A stretch of 64,000 nucleotides of DNA from Pseudoips prasinana (taxonomy: Eukaryota > Arthropoda > Insecta > Lepidoptera > Nolidae): positions 2,790,001-2,854,000 of the forward strand of contig OX621259.1 in the NCBI GenBank assembly GCA_951640165.1. Reading direction: 5' to 3'. Each line of letters begins with the position of its first letter. Positions within the stretch are counted from its first letter, which is position 1. Below the pieces are notes generated by a model, which was not told the DNA's origin, did no database searches, and saw nothing but the letters and a program-made list of their open reading frames with translations. Of the stretch, positions 39,050 through 50,224 are shown piece by piece. A program made the position numbers and the translations under genes.

Positions 39050-39293
39050 ATGCTTGCCCACCAGTTCGCTAAATGTACAGACCAAGTGAGAGTTTCACTT
39101 GGTCTCACCCTGTTCAAAGCATACTGTGGTGGTCTCTATACCTGCCACCTATGGTACAACTGCACGCACCGTGTGTATCACACGCTGCGCGTGCAGTACA
39201 ATAACGCCTTCAGGAGTTTGCTTGGTTTGCCATGGCGGTGTAGTGCCACAGGCATGGTTGCGTCAAACGGGTTGGATGGTTTTTATGCTATTA
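39050..39293 (+). pseudogene. LINE reverse transcriptase C-terminal fragment
   Basis: The translated piece (LGLTLFKAYCGGLYTCHLW, YHTLRVQYNNAFRSLLGLP, GMVASNGLDGF) resembles the post-palm region of LINE reverse transcriptases (FKAYC..LYTC.LW...., ALRVQYNNAFR.L). It stops where a Helitron starts at 39294. Confidence 0.75.
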
Positions 39294-39603
39294 CTAGCTG
39301 TGCCCGCGACTTCGTCCGCGTGTTAATTAGTTTATTTAGTTTTTTAGTAAAATAAAATACTTTTCTAAAATAAAAGTAGCTTAAGTTACGCCTTATTACA
39401 TCAGCTACCTGCCAATAAAAGTCCCGTCAAAATCGGTCCAGCCATTTCAGAGATTAGCCGGAACAAACAGACAGACAGACAGACAAAACTTGTAAAAAAT
39501 GTTATTTTGGTGTATGTACCGTATATATATTCATATTTATGTAGTAAAAACCGGCTATTTCAATATTACAAACAGACACTCCAATTTTATTTATTTGTAT
39601 AGA
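39294..39603 (-). mobile_element. Helitron, minus strand (310 bp)
   Basis: On the minus strand it starts TCTATACAAATAAATAAAATTGG and ends with the perfect-stem region CGCGGACGAAGTCGCGGGCACAG then CTAG|T. It contains a gaca/tgtc microsatellite at 39466-39486. It is inserted in a LINE fragment. Confidence 0.78.
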
Positions 39604-40934
39604 TGATAAAAGCACCGATTACACACATCTGACAATGGAATATTAAGTGCCATATACGACATTAACCTCTTCTTCGTAAATGGCAATTGATATTCGGGCA
39701 ACCTAATAAATTATCTGTATTTGACTTCGTATTATAATGTCATTTATTAATTAAATAATTTTTGTATATTTTTGTTTCGATTCACTGCCTGAATTAAATA
39801 TGATTTTATTTATAATGTAATTAATTAATTTAAAATGCTAAATACTGAAATGGAATTCTAATAAAATTTTATGGGGTTTTTGAAGAAAAATGGAGCATTG
39901 CGAGTACCATACACTGTGCGTGGCTCGACTCCGTACGTACCCGTCACAATACGCGTACTTAAAAGAGGGCTATATACACATAACTAGAGGTATATTGCGT
40001 AGTTTTCCTTTTCCATGGAAAGTTTATAAAAGTTTTACTTCTCCAAGCATTAATTTTATAAGATAGCCGATTATGACTAAGCTGTGATAGCTTAATCTCT
40101 TCTTATGACGTGGAAATTTCTCCCATCACTGCATCATTGGTCAAGCGAAGTGAAAAGGATACTTCGAGATTCTTAATGTAAGGAAAATTCTCGGGAAGTT
40201 GGCGGTGTAATATTCCCTGAGGTGCCTCGGGGAGGACGTAAAACTGTCCTACAGTCCTACTGTTATACGTGATTTATTTCCCGTCTTCTCGACAACCACC
40301 CCATTGGCTCAAACACTCGTTCAGTATTGCATATTATGCAGATGACTTATCTCCATTGGGATTGGCCGCCTGGCCTGGCAGAAAGTTATAAGAGCATATC
40401 AAAAAACGACGGCTTAAGTATTTCGCGTGACTCTAATAAATATTCAATAATAAAGCATAGTATTTCGCAATCGAGTCCCTAAATCAAAATATGTTGATCG
40501 CATCGCACCGTGTAATAATATGCTCCCCGTGGAACTTGCCACGTGTATAAATAAACATGTAAACCATTAAAAACTTTGTTTAAACATTACACCTGTCGCA
40601 CGCTGCATATTAAAGTAAAAATACCATTATTCTCCGTGTCAGAGGGCGACACTTCGCTGCGTCTGTTGTTGGTACATGAAAAAGTTTTAAATTACAATAT
40701 AAATAATATAAAGGAACCCCAACGTTTAGATAATACAACGACAATGGTAGTTTTACATTTACTGCATTAAAGGCAAAAGTAGTTTGTGTAATAATTAAAT
40801 AAAAATTAGTTATAATTCTGTTGCTATAAATTATAAACTACTTTTTATTGAATAACATAACAAACAGATTTAATTACGTTTTTAAAATGTTAGCTGAAAT
40901 ATGTCAACTGCCATACTTCGGGCTAATATCAATA
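39604..40934. other. No recognisable gene
   Basis: AT-rich DNA. A peptide with YYADDLS at about 40345 vaguely recalls a reverse transcriptase active site but has no supporting context. Confidence 0.45.
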
Positions 40935-41035
40935 AATTTTCTGTCAAGAATCCAAAATCCGACCCAGGATTTGAATCGAGAATCTCCTTATCTGTGGTTG
41001 AACACTTTACCGCTAGACCAGGAGGCAGTCAATAG
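40935..41035 (-). repeat. SINE copy A family, head fragment
   Basis: The minus strand contains the box B-like GATTCAAATCCTGGGTC and a box A-like CTAGCGGTAAAGTG, as in the copy at 17416-17797. Confidence 0.65.
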
Positions 41036-41267
41036 ACGGCTTATAAATAACCTGGGCCCAACAATCATAATTGTAATGATTTATTTGTTGAGCACAAGTT
41101 AATATAGATCATCGTATTACAATAAAATTAAACTACGATATTAGGTATATATTATATACTACCAAAAGGCGTGCAAGAACAATATATGTACATATATTGT
41201 CTTTTGTTGAAAGTCCCGTCCCCGCTCGCTTAAAATTTGTGTGAGGTTGTTCAGGTTAAAATTTGAC

Positions 41268-41475
41268 TGCACGTGTAGCGCAGCGGCTTAGACAGTCGCC
41301 TCGCCGCTTCGTGTCGCGGGTTCGAGTCCGGCGCCGGACAACTTTTTGTGTGACCTATAAATAGTTGTTCGGAGTCTGGATGTAATTTGTGTCCGTCTAT
41401 TATATGTTTGTAAAGTACCCCGCGACACAAGGATTAAATTACACAATGCGGGGGTTGTCTTTAAAAAAAATTCAA
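41268..41475 (+). repeat. tRNA-derived SINE, near full length
   Basis: The head has box A GTAGCGCAGCGGC and box B GGTTCGAGTCC. The body reads gacctataaatagttgttcggagtctggatgtaatttgtgtcc and ends ...atgcgggggttgtctttaaaaaaaa. The same body is at 20090-20200 and 54178-54290. Confidence 0.85.
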
Positions 41476-41725
41476 CCAAGCAGTCAGCGTTGACAGCCTA
41501 TTTTGATAAGAAGATATACGTATTACCAAGTCACCATGATATGATTACGGGAGTTAAATCAATGTAAAAATTTATGACAAATACATAAATAATATGTATT
41601 TAGGTATGCATTATAAATTTATAACAATTAATATAAATAATTTTAATAATAAAATAATTAGGGGAAAATGTAACAAAAACTGTCAGCTATCCACAAAAAT
41701 ATAGTTTTTAAAAAAATGCCTAACT

Positions 41726-41782
41726 ACTTATGTAACCAAAAAGTCACAAATTCCCTATTTGTGACTTTTTGGTTACATAAGT
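41726..41782. repeat. Perfect 26-bp inverted repeat (hairpin) with 5-nt loop
   Basis: 41726-41751 (acttatgtaaccaaaaagtc..) is exactly complementary to 41757-41782, separated by tccct. It could fold as a miRNA-like or foldback hairpin. No surrounding element was identified. Confidence 0.9.
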
Positions 41783-42404
41783 ACGTATAATACCTTAAAT
41801 ACCACATGTCACATTTTGTATACGATTTATCTTGCAGCAATATAACAGAGACACAATTTCAAACAACAGAAATTAGGCTTGTCTGGAAATGTCAAGCATT
41901 TATTTGTAAAAAGCCGAAAGGAAATATTTACAAGACCGCAATTCGAAAGCCTTACCATGAAACAGAAATCATGAAGCAAGAGCTTAACAGACAATCAAAG
42001 TAAGCAATGTAAAGAAGAAGAGAGTAAATCATACCTCTCGCGAATAAAATGTTCACTCGTTCATTTAAGCGTCAGAACAACATGACGTTCTCGTGAAGTG
42101 ATCGTGGTACAAACTGCAAGTCACAACACTGAATCAAATTAACTGCAGGATGTACGGCTCGGTGTAACTAACTTAATCACACGCCATCTTCAGGACATCG
42201 CAATAACCATACGTGGAGGAGATTAGATTAACTGAGTTCCACGTTTGGGATTTATACTTAGTACTTTTAGCCGCTATCAAATTCAACGAATCGAACAAAC
42301 GCGATCATTAGTGATGCTGTCTGATTAAGTATACACTTCACCATGTTTTGTAACTTTCAGTCAATTTATAATTATAAAACGTTCGTATTGATATAATAAT
42401 AATA

Positions 42405-42500
42405 ATATCTAGGGACAATGTCACACAGATCATCCTAGCCCCATACTAAGCAAAGCTTGTACTATGGGTACCAGGAGACGATATACATACTTATATAGAT
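42405..42500 (-). repeat. SINE/LINE 3'-tail fragment
   Basis: The reverse complement reads ggtacccatagtacaagctttgcttagtatggggctaggatgatctgtgtgacattgtccctagatattatt, a relative of the tails at 15739-16125 and 21376. Confidence 0.65.
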
Positions 42501-43264
42501 ATAAAGGGATATTATTAATTGCACATCAAATAAATAATCACATATCAATATATTTTCATCATTTATATGCTTTTTTATATCAAATAAATTACTTTACTAC
42601 AAATAAACTGAATGTTTAACAAAACCAGTTCTGCAGAAAAAATTAAATAAACATCAGCATGACATTACTTTTATCCTCATAATGCGATACAAATAAATTT
42701 ATTTATGTACAAAAATTCTAAATGTTTATCAAAAATACTAACTGCACAGCAAATTAACTAGTGCGCATGTAGAAAATACTCATTGTCAGCAAAATATCTA
42801 TCCGAGTAGCATGTATACTAATAGGCACCACAAAACTTGCTCATCATATTTGTCTTAATTTTGAAGAAGACATGCAAATTTTAGGCAAATTTTATAGCAA
42901 CAATTCCTTTTTTCATTGCATTATTTCTAAAAGCACAGCAAATTAACTGAAAAAGGGCTTCGCGCGCGGTGCAATGTAATGTATCTATGCAGAATGAGCG
43001 AGCAAGTGAGACAGCGCGAAGTCGTGTCTAGCTAGAGTTACCGTAGTCTCGCGCGTAAGAGCGAAATAGAAATATTTCGTCAGTGCAGGTATTGTTTTTC
43101 GCAATTCACGTGTATTTGTTTGTTTACTTCGTTCGAAGTTGCGTTGCGCGGCGTGCCCTATAGTGATAGTCTATTAATAAACAATTAATAATTACGATAT
43201 TTGTGTAAACGTAATGTACATTTGAGTTTTAAGTTTTTCTATTGTTTGATGAAACTAATATACC
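42501..43264. other. Probable 5' part of the MULE element, no gene
   Basis: The motif cacagcaaattaact recurs at 42752 and 42937. The interval from about 42955 is GC-richer (gcttcgcgcgcggtgcaatg) and leads to the transposase start, so it may be promoter or terminal sequence of the MULE. No terminal inverted repeats were confirmed. Confidence 0.35.
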
Positions 43265-44721
43265 ATGGAATTTGACGCTTTAATACCTACATCAAGTAAC
43301 ATACAACAACAAAGTGATGTTCCGATGTATTTTTCGGACAGTGAGCCAGAGACGCAAGAGCGCCGCCTACCAAACGAAATAGAATGAGTGGCCTAGACTG
43401 GATATTTGACAAAATGTTTGAAAATTTTGACGAAGCACAACAATTTCTTTGAGATGAAAAGACTTTGACAGAAAAATTTACTCATATGACAGAAGAAGGT
43501 AAAAAACAGTATTACCGTTGCATTAAAGTCAAATACCGCGGTCCTCAGTGTGCAGCTCGAATTTATTTGCTTTTCGAGTCAAACTCCGATGCTGTTTTTC
43601 TGTACCGCACAGATAATGATCATGTTCATGACAATATTGGGATCAAAAATGATTATGGCATAGCTCAAGAGACGAAGGACGAAATTTATAAGTTATACGT
43701 TTGTATTATAACACGTTTAAGTGAAATGAATGGAATAAAAGTTCCCTCAAAAAAGTTAGTAAATAATTACCTTTCTGACCGTCGCAACGTTATTTATGGC
43801 TCTTCTACGATCAGTTTGGGAGAATTAGAACAATGGTTGGTAAGATTTACTTACCAACCAAAAATACCTGAGGACGATAACGAACCGTATGTTATTTATT
43901 ACTACGTGTATGAGGAAGGCGAAAATACAACCTTTCGTTTTGCGATCGGAACAAAGTCATTGTTAAAATTAGCTCTTTTAGCTACAAACTTGCATGCAGA
44001 TGTCACTTACAAATTAATTTGGCAAGGATTTCCAGTGTTAGTGGTTGGCACAACTGTCAAAGCAAAGTGATTCCATCCTCTTTGTATGGCGATTTCAAGT
44101 TCGGAGCGTAAAGAAGATTTTGTAATGCTGTTCGACGCACTCAAAAAGGGCGCTTTTTCTCTTTTTTAATTTCGGTTTTAATATGGAACCGAAAGCGCTT
44201 CTATAAAAATGTGTTGGGCACACGCCAAAAAAATTTACAAAAAAATGTACAAAAATTGGTTGAGACAAAAAAACAGAAGGAAATGTTGGATGACATCGAC
44301 TCGTTGCATTCAGCTACTTCTTTTACGGTATTTTAACGAGCGTTAACTGCGTTTTTACGTAAACATCCATTTCACTCAATCCAAATTGGTATCTTGCGTC
44401 AGTTGAATGTTCTCCAGTGACTAACAATGCACTAGAGTCATTCAATAGAGGTGTAAAAGACAGCCACACTTTGCGAGAACGACTTTCTTTATCTAGATTT
44501 CTTTCAGTCGCAACAAACATGGTTGGGAAATCATAAACCAGAGACTTTTTCGACTCTACCTCCAATTGAACTGAAAGACTGGACTCTAGCGTATCAATTG
44601 GCAAAACTTGACAAGAAAATCAAATTCTTATATTCTGATTCCGGACTAAGTACTTACATAGTAGCCAGCTCAACATCAAGTAACATTTCATTTAATCAAG
44701 ATTGGGATACTTTTGACGGTT

Positions 44722-45018
44722 TGTAGCGGCAATCGCTGCCACACCTAAACGACACAAGTCGCGCGAGCAGCGATTCGGCAAGCTTCGGGTGTCATCGTGC
44801 GCCGCGTCTCGCTTCGCGTTGAGGCCATCATCCGCGACGACCGTGAACGACAGACCGCGCCCGACCGCTGTGCTAGGCTCACGCGCTCGATTAATACACG
44901 CCGTATATAATAGACGCCACGTTTCATAAATTCGAATTATTAATATTGTATTGTAAAACGTTAAGTTAAACGAGAATTACAACGGAGTATCCACTAATGG
45001 GAGTTTTATTTGGCGGCC
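44722..45018 (+). repeat. Gypsy 5' LTR
   Basis: It aligns with 48992-49292 with roughly a dozen differences plus small indels. Homology stops at ggcggcc (45018). The last ~10 bp present in the 3' LTR (aacacctaca) and a recognisable primer-binding site are absent. It contains a TATA-like ccgtatataatag and a late aataa region. Confidence 0.85.
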
Positions 45019-45767
45019 CCGACATGGAAATGCCGAGAGAAGATCGTATATCTGCGGAAACGTCTCGTGTTGTTGTTCGACCGCCGCCATTTTGGCCGAA
45101 TGATCCGGCAATGTGGTTCGCACAAATGGAGTGCCAGTTCGTGTTGGCGAACGTAACAGTGGATCTTACTAAGTACTACGATGTAGTGTCTGCGCTGGAG
45201 CACCGCTACGCCACGGAGGTTAAGGATATTATTACCAATCCACCGGAAACTAATCCATATGAAAAATTAAAGTCTGAGCTCATCAAACGATTGTCGGCGT
45301 CACGGGAACGTAAGGTTAAACAGTTACTCATGCACGAGGAGCTGGGAGATCGTAAACCATCACAGTTTTTACGTCATTTACGCCATCTGGCAAGCCCGGA
45401 TGTTCCGGACGATTTTCTACGTACCTTGTGGTCGAATAGATTACCAACTAACCTACAAACTGTTTTAGCATCTCAACCTGACTTGTCAATTGAAAAGCTA
45501 GCGGATTTGGCGGATACAGTGAACGAGATCGCGCCAGCGGGGCCCATGCAGGTAGCAAGCGTGGCGGAGTCAGGGGCCACGGCCCTTATGAAGGAGATGG
45601 CCGGTCAAATAGCTGAGTTGACGAAACAAGTGAGTTCACTGTCCTCCAGAGTGGATAGTCAAAGACAGGTACGTGGTCGTTCTAATTCACGGTCTAAAAG
45701 TGGTCACTGGCGAAGTAAATCGAAGTCCAGGCTACGTCAGTCACCAGATAACCACCCGCATTGTTAG
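44997..45767 (+). CDS. Gypsy gag (256 aa, premature stop in the zinc knuckle)
   Basis: A capsid-type region starts FWPNDPAMWFAQMECQF and continues YEKLKSELIKRLSASRERKVKQLL and FLRHLRHLASPDVPDDFLRTLW. A coiled segment (MAGQIAELTKQVSSLSSRVDS) and an Arg/Ser-rich tail follow. The ORF ends at TAG (45765-45767) inside the CCHC knuckle. The knuckle sequence YHFTFGVRAKKCTQPCAF continues in frame after the stop. The true start could be the ATG at 45024, because the first ATG lies within LTR sequence. Confidence 0.85.
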   Translation: MGVLFGGPDMEMPREDRISAETSRVVVRPPPFWPNDPAMWFAQMECQFVLANVTVDLTKYYDVVSALEHRYATEVKDIITNPPETNPYEKLKSELIKRLSASRERKVKQLLMHEELGDRKPSQFLRHLRHLASPDVPDDFLRTLWSNRLPTNLQTVLASQPDLSIEKLADLADTVNEIAPAGPMQVASVAESGATALMKEMAGQIAELTKQVSSLSSRVDSQRQVRGRSNSRSKSGHWRSKSKSRLRQSPDNHPHC

Positions 45768-45897
45768 TACCACTTTACATTTGGTGTCCGAGCAAAGAAA
45801 TGCACACAGCCTTGCGCATTTAGGGCGGAAAACTCAAGAGGCAGCCCGAATTAGCGGCCTACGACTGCCCATTAACATCAGGCCGTCTTTTTGTTAC

Positions 45898-46909
45898 TGA
45901 CCGTTACTCTAAAAACTTATTTCTTGTAGATACAGGCTCAGACCTGTGTGTTTACCCTAGATCATCAATTAAGGCGACCTGCAACATAACAAAATTTAGT
46001 TTGACAGCAGCTAATGGAAGTATTATTAACACCTATGGGCCGGTGCAACTAAACCTCAACCTAGGTATGCGCCGTCCATTTACGTGGAAATTTACCGTAG
46101 CCGATGTATCAAAGCCAATTATTGGGGTGGATTTTCTAAGTTATTATAATCCGCTTGTAGATTGCCGAAACCAGAGGCTCATAGATGGCACCACTTCACT
46201 CTCCGTAGCAGCATCCACGCAGCAGATTCCAGATGATGTGGCTTCAGTCAAAACGGTATCCGGAGAGTCTGACTTTCACCAGTTGCTGCGGGAATTTCCT
46301 GAGGTTACACGCCCTGAAGGTACTGTGTATTTGAAAATACCTAAGCATAATATGGTGCACTTTATTAATACTACTTCCGGACCACCGGTTGCAAACAGAC
46401 CTAGGCGCTTGGACCCGGACAGATTAAGGGTTGCAAAGAAAGAGTTCGATGATATGTTAGCCAATGGAACGGCAAGGCGTTCTGAAAGCCCATGGTCTTC
46501 GGCTCTACATCTGGTAAAGAAGAAGGATGACGGGTGGCGCCCCTGTGGTGATTATCGTGCACTAAATGCACGCACTGTGCCTGACCGCTACCCCATACGC
46601 CACATACAGGATTTCTCACAGCGACTATCTGGCTCCACTATTTTCACAAAGATAGATTTAATTAAGGCATATAACCAGATACTGGTTAATCAAGCTGACA
46701 TACCAAAGACAGCAATAACAACACCCTTTGGATTATTTGAGTATCCGTTCATGAACTTCGGCCTGAGGAACGCTGCCCAAACCTTCCAGCGCTTTATCGA
46801 TGAAGTGCTTACCGGCTTTGATGACTTCTGCTTTGGATTTCTGGATGACATATTAATATATTCTTCTTCTTCAGACCAGCATAGACTGCATTTACGCCAA
46901 CGCTGTTGA
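45898..46909 (+). CDS. Gypsy pol: aspartic protease and reverse transcriptase (first part)
   Basis: The frame is open from about 45850. The protease has [13 protein letters not shown] (near 45930) and IIGVDFL. The reverse transcriptase has [40 protein letters not shown] (first catalytic Asp), the conserved [12 protein letters not shown] and FLDDILIYS (active-site aspartates). It stops at 46907 because of a frame break. Confidence 0.88.
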
Positions 46910-47298
46910 AACGCCTGCAGGAATACGGTGTTCTCATCAACGCAGCCAAATGTGTGTGGAGCCAGCCTGAGGTGACTTTCCTGGGATATCAGGTATCTGC
47001 TGCCGGTACTCAACCGCTGTCCACAAAGATCCAGGCAATACAAAATTTTCCACTTCCACGCACAGTGAGGGAATTACGGAGATTCCTTGGCATGCTAAAC
47101 TTTTATAGAAAGTTTGTACCAAACGCTGCTAAAATTCAGGCACCGCTTAATGCAATGTTAGGTGGAAAAAGCTTAAAGGCTCAGATAAGGTCCCGATGTC
47201 GCAGCTTCAGAGGGAGGCTTTTGAAGAATGCAAGAGAACGCTATCGAATGCTACGCTCCTTGCTCATTCACGAGCTCAGGCACGTCTTTCATTACTAA
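46906..47298 (+). CDS. Gypsy pol: reverse transcriptase thumb/connection fragment
   Basis: [51 protein letters not shown] and APLNAML are standard post-palm Gypsy motifs. Coding similarity ends near 47190, after which pol continues in another frame. Confidence 0.85.
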   Translation: MKRLQEYGVLINAAKCVWSQPEVTFLGYQVSAAGTQPLSTKIQAIQNFPLPRTVRELRRFLGMLNFYRKFVPNAAKIQAPLNAMLGGKSLKAQIRSRCRSFRGRLLKNARERYRMLRSLLIHELRHVFHY

Positions 47299-48041
47299 CA
47301 GATGCCTCTGATGTTTCCATAGGAGCAGTCCTTCAGCAGCATGTTGGTACCCGGTGGGAGCCGTTGGCATTCTTCTCAAAGAAATTAAACCAAGCTCAAC
47401 GCAAATACAGCCCCTACGATCGCGAGCTGCTCGCGGTCTACGAAGCTATCAAGCACTTCCGGCACATGGTGGAGGCTAGAGATTTTGTCATATTCACTGA
47501 TCACCGGCCGCTTTCATACGCCTATAAGAATTCTAGAGAGAATTGCTCGCCACGTCAATTCAGGTATTTTGATTACATTGCTCAGTTTACCACGGACATA
47601 CGCTACATACCAGGCGCTGAGAATGTCGTAGCTGATAGTTTGTCACGAAATGAAGAAATCATATCACCAATTGATTATAGAGCTTTAGCCCAATCTCAAG
47701 AGTCTGACCCTGAACTTCAGTTACTTCTACATAAAGGGTCGTCGCTAAAACTTGAAAAGATAACTCTTGATGGCTCAGATATCAATCTATACTGCGATGT
47801 TTCTACTCAACCGCCGAGACCCTACATCACACCCGCACTGCGTAAGCAGGTATTTGATGCTCTTCACAGTCTGAGCCACCCTGGACGTACAGCTACCGTG
47901 CGACTGGTCACACAAAGATTTGTGTGGCCTGGGATTCGTAAGGACAGTAGAGAGTGGTGTAGAAGCTGTCTTCATTGCCAGCGCTGTAAAGTAACTCGAC
48001 ACACAACGGCTCCTCTCTCTCGTTTCTCATCAACTTCGTAG
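47196..48041 (+). CDS. Gypsy pol: RNase H and integrase zinc domain
   Basis: RNase H shows [45 protein letters not shown] and VVADSLSR. The integrase HHCC finger follows (LHSLSHPGRT, CRSCLHCQRCK). A frame break at about 48040 precedes the integrase core. Confidence 0.9.
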   Translation: MSQLQREAFEECKRTLSNATLLAHSRAQARLSLLTDASDVSIGAVLQQHVGTRWEPLAFFSKKLNQAQRKYSPYDRELLAVYEAIKHFRHMVEARDFVIFTDHRPLSYAYKNSRENCSPRQFRYFDYIAQFTTDIRYIPGAENVVADSLSRNEEIISPIDYRALAQSQESDPELQLLLHKGSSLKLEKITLDGSDINLYCDVSTQPPRPYITPALRKQVFDALHSLSHPGRTATVRLVTQRFVWPGIRKDSREWCRSCLHCQRCKVTRHTTAPLSRFSSTS

Positions 48042-48968
48042 AGATTCTGTCACATTCATCTCGATATTGTAGGCCCTCTAATACCGTCTTCTGATTACAG
48101 ATATTGCCTCACCATCGTTGACCGGTTCACACGATGGCCTAAGGCGATACCACTCAAAGACATCACTGCCGACACCTGAGCGGCCGCTTTGGAATCCGGG
48201 TGGATATCGAGGTTCGGTTGCCCGTCGCAGATCACCACTGATCGCGGTCGGCAGTTCCAGTCCGGGCTGTTTAAGACCCTGGCATCTTCGCTCGGTGCAA
48301 GGCATTACCGCACCACAGCCTATCATCCTGCATCAAACGGAATGGTAGAGAGGCTACATCGACAACTCAAAGCAGGTATCATGTGTCACAATAATAGTCG
48401 TTGGACTGAAGTCTTGCCTATCGTTCTGCTGGGCATACGCAGTTCCTGGAAGGATGATGTCCAAGCATCCTCAGCTGAACTGGTTTACGGCGAACCTCTA
48501 CGCTTGCCGGGCCAGTTTCTATCACTATTAGACAACCATACCGTGGAAGACATCACCAGTTTTGCAACGCGTCTGTCTAAACACATGGCCGACCTGTCTC
48601 CAAAGCCAACTAAATGGCACAGAAACAATACTTTTTACATACCCAAAGACATACAGCACTGTACTCACGTCTTCGTAAGGCTAGATTACGTGCGGAAGTC
48701 ACTGGAGCCACCATATCTCTACAAAGTACTAAAGAAGGAGGCGAAATACTTTGAAGTTGAAGTACGGGGCAAAAGCACCAACATATCGCTAGATCGTCTG
48801 AAACCAGCTTACATCACGCAGGACGATCACAGGGTTGACCTCGCAATACCTGTAAGCATACCTCCAAGTAACTCACTATTACCGTTACCATCTACAGATT
48901 CTGATACGCCAGCAACCCACACCCGCAGCGGGAGACGCGTACGTTTCCCAGATTTCTATCGACCGTAG
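48042..48968 (+). CDS. Gypsy pol: integrase core
   Basis: The DDE core shows [19 protein letters not shown] (first Asp), [13 protein letters not shown] (second Asp) and [12 protein letters not shown] (Glu). A TGA at 48177-48179 interrupts it. The C-terminal part ([32 protein letters not shown]) and a tail with [12 protein letters not shown] close the polyprotein just before the polypurine-like GGGGGG and the 3' LTR. Confidence 0.88.
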
Positions 48969-48991
48969 ACACGGTCTCGCCGGGGGGCTAC

Positions 48992-49292
48992 TGTAGCGGC
49001 AATCGCCACCACACCTAAACGACAAGAGTCGCGCGAGCAGCGATTCGGCAAGCTTCGGGTGTCTTCGTGCGCCGCGTCTCGCTTCGCGTTGAGGCCATCG
49101 TCCGCGACGACCGCGAGCGACAGACCGCGCCCCGCCGCTGTGCTAGGCACTCACGCGCTCGATTAATACACGCCGTATATAATAGACGCCACGTTTCATA
49201 AATTCGAATTATTAATATTGTATTGTAAAACGTTTGAGAATTACAACGGAGTATCCACTAAAGAGAGTTTTATTTGGCGGCCAACACCTACA
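48992..49292 (+). repeat. Gypsy 3' LTR (301 bp)
   Basis: Starts TGTAGCGGCAATCGCC and ends CCTACA before GGTT. It is preceded by a short purine-rich tract at 48981-48987. Confidence 0.88.
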
Positions 49293-49805
49293 GGTTATAA
49301 AAAAAAAGCTTTCGCATAAGTAATGGAATCAGGCTTCACTTTGCGGAAATCCATAACAATCAAAATACGATATCAATATGTAGTGTTAATTCCGCTAATT
49401 GTCAGTTTAATCATGCCGGGATGCAATTTGCACCGCCCCCACGCCGGGATCCAATTTGCAATTTGCCCTCGCCCGCAAAAATGTGCACATGCAAGAAGGA
49501 CAATATAAAACACATATTTCAGTCCTCCACGGACCATTCTCAAGGGCTGCTAACTCGTCCTGTGCTCGAAGGAGACTGCTTTCGCATATTGGAAAGTTGC
49601 TTTGCCCACCCAGCAAACCGCCTGGATGGACGGAAAGTGCACTTACCCTAATTTTTTTAAGAATTAATTGTGCAAGCATATCATCGGGCTTGCGATCCGA
49701 ATTAAGTTCGTGGCACCTCCTGTAGAAGCTAAAAATGTTCCTATTGGGCAAAAAAGGAACCGTGGACGCCCCACGAAAGCAAGACCCGCCTTAATAATCC
49801 AATGA

Positions 49806-50224
49806 AAGAGTTCAAGTTACGATTTGTATCTAATTTATCATTGTTTGCTGATCTCATTATGTTGTACTTATGTAATAAATAATAAGATGATTATGACCAA
49901 TAAACTGTTGTTTCATTTAGAAAAAACTGCTGTAAGTAATATATACATAGGAGCATTATTACAAAAAAACAGTTACCAGGTATAATGAGCATTAGTCATT
50001 ATAAGCAGTGCATTCATAAAATTGCTTTGCATTAAGATAAACAGCCGTACGTTACGAAAATAAATTGTAGTGTGTTTTCTAATAATTTGAGTTGAGTATT
50101 CTGCTGTGCAATCAGTAATTTTGATGGAAATTTGGATTATTATTTCATAAAAAACGTATTTTATTACCCACGACGGAACGGAGCAGGTATACGCGTTGTG
50201 TGTGCGTTTGTGCAAAGTAATGTT
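49806..50224. other. No recognisable gene
   Basis: AT-rich DNA following the MULE transposase. It may include the right end of that element, but no terminal repeat was confirmed. Confidence 0.4.

Larger units (their letters stand above)
44722..49292 (+). mobile_element. Gypsy-type LTR retrotransposon (4,571 bp), degraded
   Basis: It starts TGTAGCGGCAATCGC and ends ...CCAACACCTACA, flanked by a 4-bp duplication GGTT (44718-44721, 49293-49296). LTRs are at both ends. Gag, aspartic protease, reverse transcriptase, RNase H and integrase follow in Gypsy order, with several frame breaks and no envelope gene. It is inserted in the MULE transposase. Confidence 0.92.
43265..49805 (+). pseudogene. Mutator-like (MULE) transposase, decayed and split by a Gypsy element
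   Basis: The coding sequence starts at 43265 (MEFDALIPTSSN), continues in another frame from about 43387 (SGLDWIFDKMFENFDEAQQ) through an FLYWCH-like zinc region (YYRCIKVKYRGPQC...HVHDN) and reaches the catalytic core (HADVTYKLIWQGFPVLVVG, first Asp). TGA codons interrupt at 43452 and 44068. An internal deletion near 44170-44210 appears to remove the middle of the core. The C-terminal part (AYQLAKLDKKIKFL) reaches 44721 and resumes at 49293 (GYKKKAFA), with SWIM-like CTCKKDNIKHIF near 49480 and a basic RNRGRPRKARPALII tail ending at 49805. It is inactive. Confidence 0.82.

Noticed and set aside
40330..40375. YYADDLS peptide as a reverse transcriptase active site
   Set aside because: No flanking RT motifs in any frame, and very short.
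49407..49751. 114-aa minus-strand ORF after the Gypsy element
   Set aside because: The plus strand here is the C-terminal part of the MULE transposase, so the ORF is antisense.
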